64,000 nt of DNA from Liriodendron chinense (lineage: Eukaryota; Streptophyta; Magnoliopsida; Magnoliales; Magnoliaceae). The stretch spans positions 5,146,001-5,210,000 of the forward strand of contig ML058387.1 in the NCBI GenBank assembly GCA_003013855.2, written 5' to 3'. Below are positions 1-10,975 of this stretch, one piece after another. The notes beneath the pieces are model-generated. The model was not told the DNA's origin. It saw nothing but the letters and a program-made list of their open reading frames with translations, and searched no databases. Both the position numbers and the translations under genes were made by a program. The number at the start of each line of letters is the position of its first letter. Position 1 is the first letter of the stretch.

Positions 1-468
1 TGAGTTGTTCCAGGCCCGCTAAGTCGGCTAAGCATTTATATTTGTGCTGGGCAGCCTGGGCTCGGGTGGGCCATTGATGAATGAGGCCCACTAAATTAAA
101 GGTGTGGATCACCTACAAGTGGGCCTTGCATGTAAAGTTTTGGTCCCGGCTCAAGCAAAAATCGTTGTTTAACTCAGGCTGAGCAATCTGCACCCCGAAA
201 TGGTACTCTTTAAACTCTACAGTGAACTAAGAGTGGGTTTATGGTCCATAATCCAGTGATCTAAACCATTGATATCATACGGGAGTCACTATTAATGCCC
301 CATGAAAGAAAAATCACATAAATGGAGAGTACATGATTATTAAATTTTTGCCATGTTCAGCTGGACATGGACCACTGACCATTGATGACTTTTCTTTCTT
401 AACGGTCTATTTTCTGGTCATCAATAAAGGGTCATGATTTTTCTTATATAGTAATTTTTTATTGTATT

Positions 469-1267
469 TGTTGTGGGTGAATCTGATCTGGCCCTAATGT
501 ATGATGAAGGCCCAAAGGCCCAAACACTATTCCTCAGTCTATTCTGAGTAAGGGAGACATTGGCCTCGGACACTAAGTGGCCAGCCTTAACAAGGGAGAG
601 AACCAAGGACAAACATGACGACAGCTCGGTGTTTATGTTGGGTCTTTTAGATACATCAAACAACCTAAGCTAGGTTGTTCTACTATAAACAACCAATGAG
701 TTGAGAGTTCGGTCTATGGCTGTGGGATTACTAGGCCTTCACGTCTCAGCTATGACCAACTACTTAAAGTAGTTTCTAAGTTAGGGAGCTCGATTAAAGA
801 GCTCCGCTATTAGGCTGACCTGGACCACGACCGTCCTACAGGCTCACGACAGTCCAGGAAAGAGTCCGGATAAACCGAACATGTTTTCGGTAGTTATAGG
901 CATAATCCACGTCGCCGAAAATCACGCCGGCCATTACGAGCATAACACCCACGACCATTGCCCTCTATAGCTCTTTGATTACCTTATAAATAGGGTACCT
1001 CCTCACTATTATAAGTACACGCAAATCCCCCTATGCAATCTGTCTTTACTCTCTCAAACCATTACCTGACTTAAGCTTCGAAGGGCTAATAGCCGAATCC
1101 CGGCCACCCCCCTTACCTTTCTTCTTGGTGATCGGTGATTTGTAGAATCTAACAGACCCTTGGTCCGATCCAGTCCATCCATCTTTGAAGATCCAAAAGA
1201 ACAAGCAAGGTAGTGAGGGAGATTAATTGATCTGATCTACCTGTTGTCCCAAATTCCAGCAACAACA
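469..1267 (+). mobile_element. Solo LTR, probable Ty3/gypsy (Tat-like)
   Basis: The element begins TGTTGTGGG, ends CAACAACA, and is 799 bp long. It splits a stretch that is continuous (attgtattaatcct) in copies B and C. The flanks are gtatt (464-468) and atatt (1268-1272), a 5-bp target duplication with one later change; the empty copies read gtatt. A TATA box lies at 985-993 (tataaatag). About 80 bp downstream is ctgacttaagcttcg, a motif known from many plant gypsy LTRs. There is no internal domain and no second LTR, so it is a recombination remnant. The Tat assignment rests on the motif only. Confidence 0.8.
985..993 (+). promoter_or_regulatory. TATA box of the solo LTR
   Basis: The sequence tataaatag lies in the expected middle-to-3' part of the LTR, with pyrimidine-rich sequence downstream. 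This fits the U3/R boundary. Activity is not testable from sequence. Confidence 0.5.
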
Positions 1268-2275
1268 ATATTAATCCTAAGTGGACCTATTTTATTATCC
1301 GTTTGGATCAATGAATCACATGCTCACTTATATCTACTCCTGTGTTTCTTGACCTTTGCTAAGACCATGAGGACCTGTAGACTTGGCCACACGTGTCCAA
1401 CAGGTACATGTGAAAGAGATCCAACTGCTACATTAGGTAGCCCCACAATGTGTAGGTCACCTGGCCCAAAAACATCAGCCCGTTCAACCCATCAGGTGTT
1501 ATGCCAATGTACTTAAATAAGGGATGACTTTAAAAACAGAGTTCCCAGTATCCACATCCAACAAACACGCATTTCCTGCATCATCTACTGACTGACCTGA
1601 TTTCTAAGCAAGCTAAGCTCGATCTGTGCATGGTACACCTCCCTTTTTGGACTGCACACAGTGCCTCCACCTCAGGCCCATGCCCCTCCCTTTGGACTTA
1701 CACAAACATCCCTCAACCTTAGGCTGTGCACCCCTCCTTTTGGGATGGCACAATACATGCCTTTGCCTTGGGCCTCTTACCCTTCGACTGTTTCCATCTT
1801 ATCTCGCATTCATGTATCAATCACAACTTATGAAATCTCTACCATTCTATCTTTAAGATTTTGATTTAGTAGCTAATTCAATTATAAATAATAAGAACAA
1901 TTCTAGTGACAAGTTTAGGAGAATTTCATTTATCTTGTTTGACTTTAGGAATGAATACTTGTTCGCTCCTCGTAACAAACTACGTACTTGCACCTCCATC
2001 TAATAGGCCATGTACTTGCGCCTCCTTTAGGTGGACTATCTGCTTATCCCTATTTTACAACATTTAATGTGGAGGTTGTCCACCTGCATTTGATTGGGAC
2101 CACACTGTTGGTGTACCATTTTTACTATCTGATTGGAGAGGTGAATTAGCTTGTCTTCTCATGTGTATTAATTTGAGTAAGCCATTGGGTTTCATGTTTT
2201 AGCTGGCTGACAAATTTGGTCGTGTATGTCACTCTGTGCATAATAAAAACAATAATAATGACACATTGTCCACAT

Positions 2276-3070
2276 TGATGGGGTGTTCCTCCTTAGGAGC
2301 AGAGTAAAGAGTGCAGCTCGGAGATCCTTGGGTGACTGAAACTACCCTGGGTGTGGCAATTGGTCTCTGGACTATTTCGGACAACTTTAGGCGACCTAGG
2401 CTCAGATCGGGCGACCGAAGGTAGAGTTCAAGTGACAAAAACTCGGAAGGTATTTCTCTGGAGCTCTTTGAAAAGTTTTCGGTGTTATCAGGAGCATGAC
2501 TGGGTTGGGTCGGGCGACCGATGGTGCTCGCGGATTGTTTTATATTGTTTCATGTTTTGCACCGTTTGTTTCTAATTCTGATTCAAACACTATAAAAGTG
2601 TGTTTATACAAGATTAGGGTTAACCTAAGCAATTGTTATATGTTCTAGAGCAAGAGAGAGAAAGAAAAGGAAGAAGAGAAGAAAAGATAGAGATGAAGAT
2701 CGAAGAGTGAAGAAGGCCGTGTTTGTAACTATTCATCCATGACACTGGTTCATTCGTAACTTCTTCAAGTTCCTCGGATCGGTGAGATCTCTTTTATTTT
2801 GTCTCTTTGGGTGTAATCTGCCATTGGGGTGAAGAAAAATCAGATCCGAGCGTACTATAAGCTCATGATTACTATGTAATGCGTTCTTAAGTAGTGGATT
2901 GTTTGGCTGGACGAGGTCCCGTGGTTTTTACCTCTATTAGAGGGTTTTTTCACATAAAAAGTTCTTGCGTCTTCTGTGTTGATTGCTTGTTTGGTTTCTT
3001 TGCATTAATATCCCATAATTTAAGTCGGTTGGGGTTGCGAGATCTTGAAGTTTGTACATCCGCCCCAACA
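2276..3070 (+). repeat. Copia 5' LTR
   Basis: It starts tgatggggtgttcctcc, ends gccccaaca, and aligns along its whole length with 7068-7873. It contains actataaaagtg (about 2590) as a TATA region, a purine-rich gaagaagagaagaaaag leader, and the motif tcgggcgaccga in several copies between 2380 and 2525. Confidence 0.9.
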
Positions 3071-3074
3071 AAAG

Positions 3075-3086
3075 TGGTATCAAAGT
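3075..3086 (+). promoter_or_regulatory. Primer binding site (initiator tRNA-Met type)
   Basis: The sequence tggtatcaaagt begins four bases after the 5' LTR. It matches the usual tRNA-iMet complement of plant copia elements with one or two changes. Confidence 0.8.
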
Positions 3087-3126
3087 ATCTAGATTGTGTA
3101 TATAGGATAGTGGGATCGTTTGAATT

Positions 3127-6100
3127 ATGGAGAGTGACTCATCAAGGATGATTAACCTCAATGGGTCTAATTGGCCAATTTGGAAGGCTAAGATGGAAGA
3201 TTTGCTTTACTACAAAGACCTATAGGTGTCGATCATAGGTGAAATGGCAAAATCAGTGAATATGTCCAATGAAGAATGGAAGAAAATAGATCAGAAGGCT
3301 GTGGGGTTCATCAAACAGTGGCTAGATGATACAATGATCTACCATGTGTCTATAGAGACCTCAACTGTTAGCATATAACAGAAATTAGAAGGGTCGTATG
3401 AAAGGAAGACAATTGAAATCAAAATCTTTCTGATTAAAAGAATTGCAAACCTGAAGTATAAAGAGAATGGTTCAGTGGCAGCGCACATGAACGAGGTGCG
3501 CATCATTGTGAACCAACTCGCCTCCATGAAGACGGTCCCGGATGATGAGCTACAAGTCTTGCTATTACTGATCAGCTCGTTGATTGATAACCGAGAGACA
3601 TTGGTCGTGTCTCTGAGTAACTCCACACCTAAGGGAAAGGTGTTCATGGACCAAGTTATGATTTGTCTTCTCAATGAGGAGATAATGAGAAAGTCTCAGG
3701 AGTCATCTCAACAAGAGTCTCTGGTGTTAGAGGAATGTGGGAGAGGAGAGTAGAAAAACAATGACAATACCTAAGATAAATCTAGAGGCAAGCCTAAATT
3801 AAGAAAAGAAGTTGAATGTTGAAATTGTGACAAGAAGAGCCGCTATAAAAATAAATGTCGCAAGGAAAAGAAGGACAAGAAAGGTAAATGGAAAGAGAAA
3901 GAAGAGTCAGAATCTACTGTGGTTGCCTCGGATGGCGACATGGTTGTTATTCTTTCGACTGAACACGACAACTGTCTCACCGCTACGAGTCAGGACACAG
4001 ACTGAGTGATCGACTCTGGAGTGTCGTATCACGCTACTCCACACAGGCAATTCTTCATAAGCAAGTAAATTTTGTACTGTGAAGATGGAGAATTCTGGTA
4101 CGTCCAAGGTAGTGGGGATTGTTGATATACATGTAAAGACCGATGTGGGCTGCACATTGGTGCTGAAAGATGTAAAGCATATTTCTGACCTTCGCCTCAA
4201 CCTGATGTCGACGGTAAGGTTGGATGATGATGGCTATGGGAGCCAATTTGTTGATGGATGCTAGAAGCTCATCAAGTGTTCATTGGTCATGGTAAGAGGG
4301 AAGAAGTGTTGCACCCTGTATAAGGCATCCATGATAATTTCTAATGGTGAATTGAACACAGCAGAAGACTCAGTGATGGACATGTGTCACAGGCGGCTAG
4401 GCCACATGAGCAAAAGGGCTTCATCAATTGGTAAAGAAGTAGCTCCTTCTAGACATGACAGGTGTACCTCTAAAAACCTGTATTGACTATTTATCAGAGA
4501 AACATCATAGAGTTTCACTTGTTAAAATTGATTCATAAGGGAATAAATTGAATATTTTAGATTTCGTTTATTCTAATGTGTGTGGTCCGATGAGGATTAG
4601 AACCTTAGGTGGGGCTTTGTACTTTGTTACATCTAGGAGGGTTTGGATTTATGTATTAAAAATCAAAGATTAGGTCTTTGAGGTGTTCAAGAATTTTTAT
4701 GCCATGCTCGAAGCGTGAGATAGGTAGACCATTGAAGTGCATCTGCACTGACGATGGAGGTGAATACATCGGGGCATTTGACGAATATTGTAAGACCCTA
4801 TGTATATGACATCAACAGACAGTGCCCAAGACCCCCCAACACAATGTAGTAGCTGAGCATATGAATCACACCATTGTAGAGGGAATCGGTTGCATACTTT
4901 CCCATGCCAAGCTACCCAAGATGTTTTGGGGAGAAGCAATGCACACAATGGTGTATTTGATAAAAAAATCTCCTTCAACCCTACTGAATGGAGAGGATCT
5001 TAAGAAGATATAGATTGGACATAATGTATCGTACAGTTATCTAGGGCGTTTGGATGCTAGGCATCCGTCGATGTTCCCAGAGATGGAGATCCAAGCTCGA
5101 TTCCAAAATCAGGCATTGTGTTTTTTTGGGGGTATGTGGACAAGAAATTCGATTACAAAAGTTCTGATTGATAATAAGATAGTCAGGAGTAGAGATGTGG
5201 TTTTTTTCGAAGATCAGTGTGTCGAAGAGATTGAAAAAGCCTAGAAGACCTAGCCCAGTTCAGGTAAATTGGATGATACAGATCCAATCACTCCCCATAG
5301 TGCCTGATAATGGGGGAGTGCAGAATAGTTCAGGGGACGAAGGCATACCTACAATAGATGGACCGGGGGAGCAGCCTCCATCTAATTCACCTGTTGAGCT
5401 ACATGTGAGGAGGTCATCTAGGGAGAGACAACCGTCCAAAAGGTACTCAGGCCATGAGTACATTATACTTACCGATGAAGGAGAGCCAGAAGACTACTCT
5501 AAGGCCCTACTCAATGTGCATAAGATGAAATAGTTGAAAGCTATGCAAGAGGAGATGAAATCCTTGTATAAGAAATACATGTATAAATTGGCGAAACTGC
5601 CCAAGGGCAAGCAATCTCTGAGCAACAAATGGGTGTTAAAAAAGAAGGTAGAGCAAAAAAGTTCACATCCAATGTTCAAGGCCAGGCTAGTGGTGAAAGG
5701 CTTTGGACAGAAAATGTGGTTGATTTTGATGAGATGTTCTCACCGGTGGTGAAGATGACATCCATACGGATGTTGCTTGGTATGGCTGTAAGTATGGACC
5801 TGGAGATGAAACGGTAGATGTCAAAACAACGTTTCTCCATGGTGATCTGAAGAGGAGATATAAATGAAGCAGTCAGAGAGTTTGAAATCAAGAGCAATGA
5901 GCACATGATGTGTAAGCTGAAGAAGAGCTTGTATGGGTTGAAGTAAGCTCCGAAGAATTGATATAAAAAGTTTGACTTATTCATGTTGAAGTATAGGTAC
6001 GATAGAACGGAGTCAGACCACCATGTGTTTACGTAAAGGTTTTCAGATGGTGACTTTCTCATCCTTTTGCTATATGTTGATGACATGCTCATCATTGAAA

Positions 6101-7050
6101 AAGATATAAAGAAGATTGACAGGCTAAAGCTGGAGTTGGACAAGTCTTTTACGATGAAAGACTTGGGCCCAAGTCATATAAATTTTAGTAATAGAAATCA
6201 CCCATGATAGAAGCGCCAGGAATTTATGACTGTCACAAGAGCGGTTTGTGAAAAAGGTCCTAGAAAGGTTCAATATGAAGATAGCGAAGCCGGTCGGTTC
6301 TCCATTCGATGGTCACTTTAAATTGAGCAACAGGCGGTGTCACAAGACCAAGGAAAAGGTGGAAGAGATGCAGAAGATACCCTACGCTTCAGCAATAGAA
6401 AGTTTGATGTATGTTATGGTGTGTACGCACCCAGACGTAGCATATGCAGTTGGCATGGTGAGATGATATCTTGTCAATCCTAACAAATAGCAATGAGCAA
6501 TAGTGAAGTGGATACTATAGTATCTGAGGGGCTCTTCGATGTTGAGCCTTTGCTTTGGTGAAGGAAACCTGTGTTAGAGGGCTACATAGACGCAAACATG
6601 ACAGGTGACATAAACTCCAAGAAGTCTATATCAGGGTACATATTCACATTTGCAAGGGGAGTGATCTCATGGCAGAACAAGCGATAGAAGTATGTGGCAT
6701 TGTTTACGACAAAGGTCGAGTACATCGTAGTCACAGAAGCATGCATGGAGATGCTTTGGATGAAGAAGTTCGTACAAGAACTTAGCCTGACGTAGGAGAA
6801 GCACGTAGTCTATTGTGATAGTTAGAGTTCGATACATTTGAGAAAAAATCCAAGCCAGCATTCCAAGTCGAAGTACATAGAGGTTTGGTATCACTAGATC
6901 ATGGATAAGTTGGAGAACAGGGGGCTACAACTTGAGAAGATTTATACTGATGATAATGGGTCAAACATGATGACCAAGGCATTGACTAAGGGTATATTCG
7001 AGGCTTATAGAAGCTTAGTGGGCTTGAAAATGGTAAAGCCCTCCTCCTAA
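3127..7050 (+). pseudogene. Copia gag-pol polyprotein relic
   Basis: Gag begins at the ATG at 3127 and soon meets a TAG (about 3224). The nucleocapsid zinc knuckle near 3815-3860 has lost two features: a TGA falls between its first cysteines and its histidine codon has become cgc (Arg). The protease motif DSGVS is near 4014. The GAG-pre-integrase block (HRRLGHMS) is near 4388. Integrase core pieces follow to about 5010, and the RT has YVDD near 6075. RNase H follows, ending near 7010. Fragments lie in all three frames with stops from point changes, so no protein product is expected. The spread of nonsense and frameshift changes contrasts with the Athila element at 54-60 kb. Confidence 0.9.
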
Positions 7051-7067
7051 GTTGGAAGGGAGAGGTT

Positions 7068-7873
7068 TGATGGAGTGTTCCTCCTCAGAAGTAGATGAGA
7101 GAGTGTAGCTCGGGGATCGTCGGGCGCCTGACCAGACTGGGTCGGGCGACCGAAACTACCCGGATGTGGCAGTTGGTCTCTGGACTGTTTCGGACAACTT
7201 CGGGCGATCAACAGATTGGTGATCAGGCGACCGAAGGTGGAGTTCGTGCGACTGAAACTCGGGAGGTCTTTCTTTGGAGCTCTCTTGACAGTTTTTGGCG
7301 TTGTCAGGTAACTGACGATGCACATGGACTGTTTTATATAATTTTCTATTTTTATTTGGTTTGTTTCTAATTCTGGTTCAAATACTATATAAGTGTGTTT
7401 ATGCGGGATTACTGGATTAGGGTTAATCTAAGTAATTGTTACATGCACGTTCTAGAGCAAGAGAGGAATAAATGAAGAAGAGAAGAAAAGAGAGAGAGGA
7501 AGATCGAAGAGTGAAGAAGGTCGTGTTTATGACGATTCATCCATGACGCTGATTCGTTTGTAGCTTTTTTAAGTTCTTCGAATTAGTGATATCTCTCTTG
7601 TTTTGTCTCCTTGGTTGTCATCCGCCTTGTGGTAAAGAAAAACTGGATTCAAGCATGCTATAAGCTCGTGATCGTTGTATAATACATTCTTAAATAATTG
7701 ATTGTTTAGCTGGACGAGGTCCCACAATTTTTACCTATGGTAGAGGGTTTTCCACATAAAAAGTGCTTGTGTCTTGTGTATTGATTGCTTCTTTGGTTTT
7801 TCTACATTAATATCCCACAATTCAAAGCTGGCTGGGGTTGCAAGATTATGAAGTTTGTGCATCTTCCCCAACA
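7068..7873 (+). repeat. Copia 3' LTR
   Basis: It is the partner of 2276-3070, preceded by the polypurine run ggaagggagagg. It carries extra copies of the gggcgaccga motif (7118-7240) relative to the 5' LTR, so that subrepeat has changed in number since insertion. It ends ttccccaaca and is followed by the duplicated cacat. Confidence 0.9.
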
Positions 7874-8855
7874 CACATGTGACCCCAATCACATTATCAT
7901 GAAAATCACGTCGAGAAATGACCACTTACAGGTAGCTGCTTACTCACTTAGCGCACACGGCATCTTTTCCAGTTGTGTGTTATTTGAGTAGGAAATCCAA
8001 GGCATAGAAATGGTAAGCCCCACGACGATGATCACATAGTGCAAAAGTCAAGTTGGTAAACTGAATTGTTAGAGTGTGGCGACAAATGGTCACAACATAG
8101 AGGTGGTGAGGAATGGACCTGATTCCTCGACTGGTGAGTGATCCTCCACTTTGGGCATGTCCCACTAATTTTTTTAGTTAAGATACAACCCAATGAAAGT
8201 AATCAAAGGAATAGAATGGAACCAAAAAGCAATCCAAGGCTAACTTGCACCATGGTGTTGGACGTGACTAAAGAAAGAAATATCGCTGGCATGGCCGATG
8301 CCCCGCTGTGGGTCCCAACTGGTGGCCGAGTAAGAATATTTGTGCCGCCGCCTCTTGGGACCACCCTCGCCCCACCTCCTGACAGTGCCATCCTTTGATG
8401 GGGACGCGATCTCCCGATGTGCGACCCTGTGGCCCACCGTGCATGGCCTCTTATTCCATTCAATTCAATCGTCACGTTGAATAAACCTGCTATTATCTCA
8501 TGAAAAGTGCACCATAAGAACTCATTTCATTCAGTCCTTTATTTATAAATAAGAAATTATCATTTATGTAGAATATGATATATATCATCCAAAAGGTGGA
8601 CCACAAGTAATTAGTGATCGACTGTTCTGAGAATCAAGCTGACCCGCATACACAGCGTGGAGACAACATCAATATCAATGGACAGCCAATGGTATGCGTA
8701 TTGAGTGTATTATTCACATATATAGCCCATCCAATGAATAATGGGCCAGCCTGATTGTCAAAATTATGATTGTGTGGCCCACTTTTCTAGGGATAGGATA
8801 TACATATATACACATGTAAAAAAATGAAATTAAGCAGTACTATATGTAGGATGCA
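7874..8855 (+). repeat. Paralogous block copy A, right part
   Basis: It aligns with 38110-39047 (copy B) from the copia insertion point to the shared end ...gtaggatgca. Landmarks are atcacttacag, tgcaaaagtcaag (the site where copy C carries a MITE), the GC-rich core 8357-8451, and acatcaatatcaatgg. After 8855 the copies diverge: A continues into a MITE fragment, B into other sequence. Confidence 0.85.
8357..8451. other. 95-bp block identical between paralogues A and B
   Basis: These 95 bases are identical to 38580-38674, while flanking paralogous sequence carries scattered substitutions and indels. The block is GC-rich. A minus-strand open frame (8203-8475) spans it and has an 89-residue counterpart at 38429-38698 with one in-frame 3-base difference. 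I do not recognise the peptide. It could be a conserved regulatory or transcribed element, a small gene, or a recent conversion tract. Confidence 0.6.
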
Positions 8856-8871
8856 GATTCCCCTGACGGTG

Positions 8872-8960
8872 GGGCTCACAGTGATGTATGTGTCTTAAAT
8901 CCACACCATCCAACCATTTTGAAAGATCATTTTAGGGGGTGATACAAAAACGGATGGCCT
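8872..8960. mobile_element. Foldback MITE fragment
   Basis: This is only the left arm of the common palindromic family (tgatgtatgtgtcttaaatcc, then ccatccaaccat). It is truncated after about 90 bp. Confidence 0.6.
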
Positions 8961-9212
8961 GTTAAACAAGCTCGAGTCCAGCCTGTTAATAAACGGGCTT
9001 AAATTTTATGTCCAGTCCAAGCCAGGCCCGAAAAGAAGATGGGCCAGCCTGGTTTATTGACAGCTCTAGGCCCATTGTTCGACATGCACATGATTTTAGG
9101 CCTCACAATTAATTGGGCCATATCTGGATTCAAGATGCCTGAAGGCCCCAAAAGTGGAGCCCAGCTTGTCTGGACTGCATCAATTATAGTCGTGACACAC
9201 CCATCTTGTACG
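8961..9212. other. Repeat-like intergenic sequence
   Basis: It is rich in gggcc/ggcctg words typical of decayed hAT-type elements. No gene and no clear ends were found. Confidence 0.3.
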
Positions 9213-9220
9213 AGTGTGGC

Positions 9221-9966
9221 TAGACCTGGCAAAATTCGACTCGACCCGACCTAACCCAGTTTTTTTTAGTTTATGGTTGGAAAATTTGACCTGAATTCAA
9301 TTTTTGGTTGACACGACCCAACCCGGATTTTTATGGGTTGGGTTAGGGTTAAAGGTCACCCGACTTGACTCGAATCAAATAGGGGTTAAGTAGACTATTA
9401 TATATTGATTTTCTTATTAGTTAAATAATATATTGTTTCTTTTCTCACACACCCTGCTGGGAACGGTCCACATGTCTGTCAATTTAATAAACATATGTAG
9501 ACCAATGATCACATTTTATGACATGTAGAACTAAAATATCATGAGATTTTTTATTATTTATGGTGCTTATTTTTTGGGAAATGAAATGGTAGTTAATGGT
9601 CTATAAAATAAATTAATAAATTTATCTTAATGGTTATATTTATTTGTTTATTGACAGGAATTTATTGGATGGTTAAAATGAAAGGATCAAATGGTTCCAT
9701 TTCAATAATTGTGTCCACAATGTAACTATTTAAAAATTTGAATATCAAATGGTCTTGTTGATTTGATCCAATGGTCCAAAAACAAAAATAAAATTGCTTG
9801 GCATTAATTGGATGGTTCGGATGAAATATTAAATGTCAATTTCAAAAAGTTTTACGTGTATGAGTATTAAGTAACATTCTTATTGATGCATTTAAATAAG
9901 CCATTATAAATTATCTCTTTCGAAAGCCCTAATTGTAGGTTGCAAAGAGAGAGCTTCTTTCAGCCG

Positions 9967-10008
<42 letters not shown>

Positions 10009-10578
10009 TCGGTGTTGCTAAATTGTTAACCCCTTTTGCAAACCATCTTTTAATCCCTCGCTCAAGCAAAGGTATTCTAAAGAAAAGACAAAAGACTGCC
10101 CCTGTTAAACCAATGGTCCGAATCAATTTCTGCCCTCCACTTGTTGCTATTCATAATACGTGGCTGGGTATTATAATTTACATGATTCCTGTATAGTTAA
10201 GATTCTTTTAAAAATGTATTGAGGTGTGCATTTAGCGATCAAAAGGCTAAACTGCATGCATTTCAGTATTTACATAATTGAAATACTCTATAAAAAAGCC
10301 TCGGTTTTTTTTTTATTATATATAGGCACTTATGTACCTATTAAACATAGATGGTTTGGTTTTCAATTGAATGCTAGTGTTATATGCATCTAGTTTAATC
10401 TAAAAATTAGTTAGTCGATCATTAAAATACTGGTCAGCCCGACCTGACTCGCTTTAATTTGGGTTGGGTAAGGATTGGGAAAATCCAACCCGAATTCAAT
10501 TTGGGTCAGGTTAGGGTTGAGGTGAAAATGACCCGACCTGAACCTGACTCGACCCGACCCGACCAATTGCCACCTCTA
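9221..10578. mobile_element. Non-autonomous hAT-type transposon, 1358 bp
   Basis: The ends are TAGACCTGGCAA at the left and the complement of TAGAGGTGGCAA at the right. A perfect 8-bp target duplication agtgtggc lies at 9213-9220 and 10579-10586, which is the hAT size. Subterminal regions are packed with acccgacc/gggtt words (9235-9375 and 10430-10565) that could be transposase binding clusters. The interior is AT-rich, has a (GA)n run at about 9970-10003, and encodes nothing recognisable. Confidence 0.85.
9970..10003 (+). repeat. (GA)n microsatellite
   Basis: An uninterrupted ga dinucleotide run lies inside the hAT element, so it is probably polymorphic. Confidence 0.9.
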
Positions 10579-10744
10579 AGTGTGGCCCATGTTTCATGGG
10601 TTTTCGGTCAAAATAGCATTGACCTTTTGTGAAATGACGAAAAAGCCCCTGCCATTAATCACAGTAATTGTAGCCCTAACACCTTTTTAGATTTTCTTTG
10701 GACCATTTTGCCCTGATCATGTACACCAATGAGTTTCTTGAAAG

Positions 10745-10975
10745 TTAAAGGGCCATGTGTCTCATCGATGAACCATGAAGGTTGGCGAGCCATGTGTCTC
10801 ATCGGTGAGTCATAACTTCCAGGTTGGAACAACGTGTCTCATCGGCGAGCCACAAAGGCCATCAGCGAGTCATGTGTTTCTTGAGCGAGCCATGTGTTTT
10901 GTTGAAATTTATCTAATTGGCGATCCATAGAGGCCATCAGTGAGCCATGTGTCTCGTTGGCAAGCCAAGAGACCT
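10745..10975 (+). repeat. Degenerate minisatellite (gcgagccatgtgtctcatc)
   Basis: About six irregularly spaced copies of a 20-25-bp motif, gcgagccatgtgtctcatcg with variants, are separated by short spacers such as aaaggccatca. There is no open frame of interest. Confidence 0.6.

Larger units (their letters stand above)
1..2275 (+). repeat. Paralogous block copy A, left part
   Basis: This is unclassified sequence that recurs at 14520-15300 (copy C) and 34674-35216 (copy B). Shared landmarks are gcatttatatttgtg, ctcaggcggagcaatctgc, ccagtgatctaaacc and acttaaataagggatggctt. Copy A is interrupted by the solo LTR at 469-1267 and by the copia element starting at 2276. The open frames here (for example 1244-1516 and 1626-1856) are not shared in frame between copies, so I call no gene. 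The block probably starts left of the window, since copy C matches right up to position 1. Whether it is old intergenic sequence of a tandem gene cluster or an unclassified transposon cannot be decided here. Confidence 0.7.
2276..7873 (+). mobile_element. Full-length degraded Ty1/copia retrotransposon
   Basis: The 5598-bp element is complete in structure: a 5' LTR (2276-3070), a primer binding site, a gag-protease-integrase-RT-RNase H relic, a polypurine tract (about 7053-7065) and a 3' LTR (7068-7873). Both ends are TG...CA. The 5-bp target duplication is cacat (2271-2275 and 7874-7878). The paralogous site in copy B at about 38.11 kb is uninterrupted (gtctacatgtgtcc), which confirms the insertion point. 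Domain order with integrase before RT defines copia. Gag and RT wording is closest to the Tork/TNT1-like group, by recognition only. Many stop codons and frameshifts make it non-autonomous, and the two LTRs differ by many substitutions and indels, so it is not recent. Confidence 0.92.

Noticed and set aside
8203..8475. 90-residue minus-strand gene
   Set aside because: It is conserved with 38429-38698 but the peptide is unrecognised, and the conservation peak (95 bp) is shorter than the frame. Kept as a conserved block, not as a CDS.
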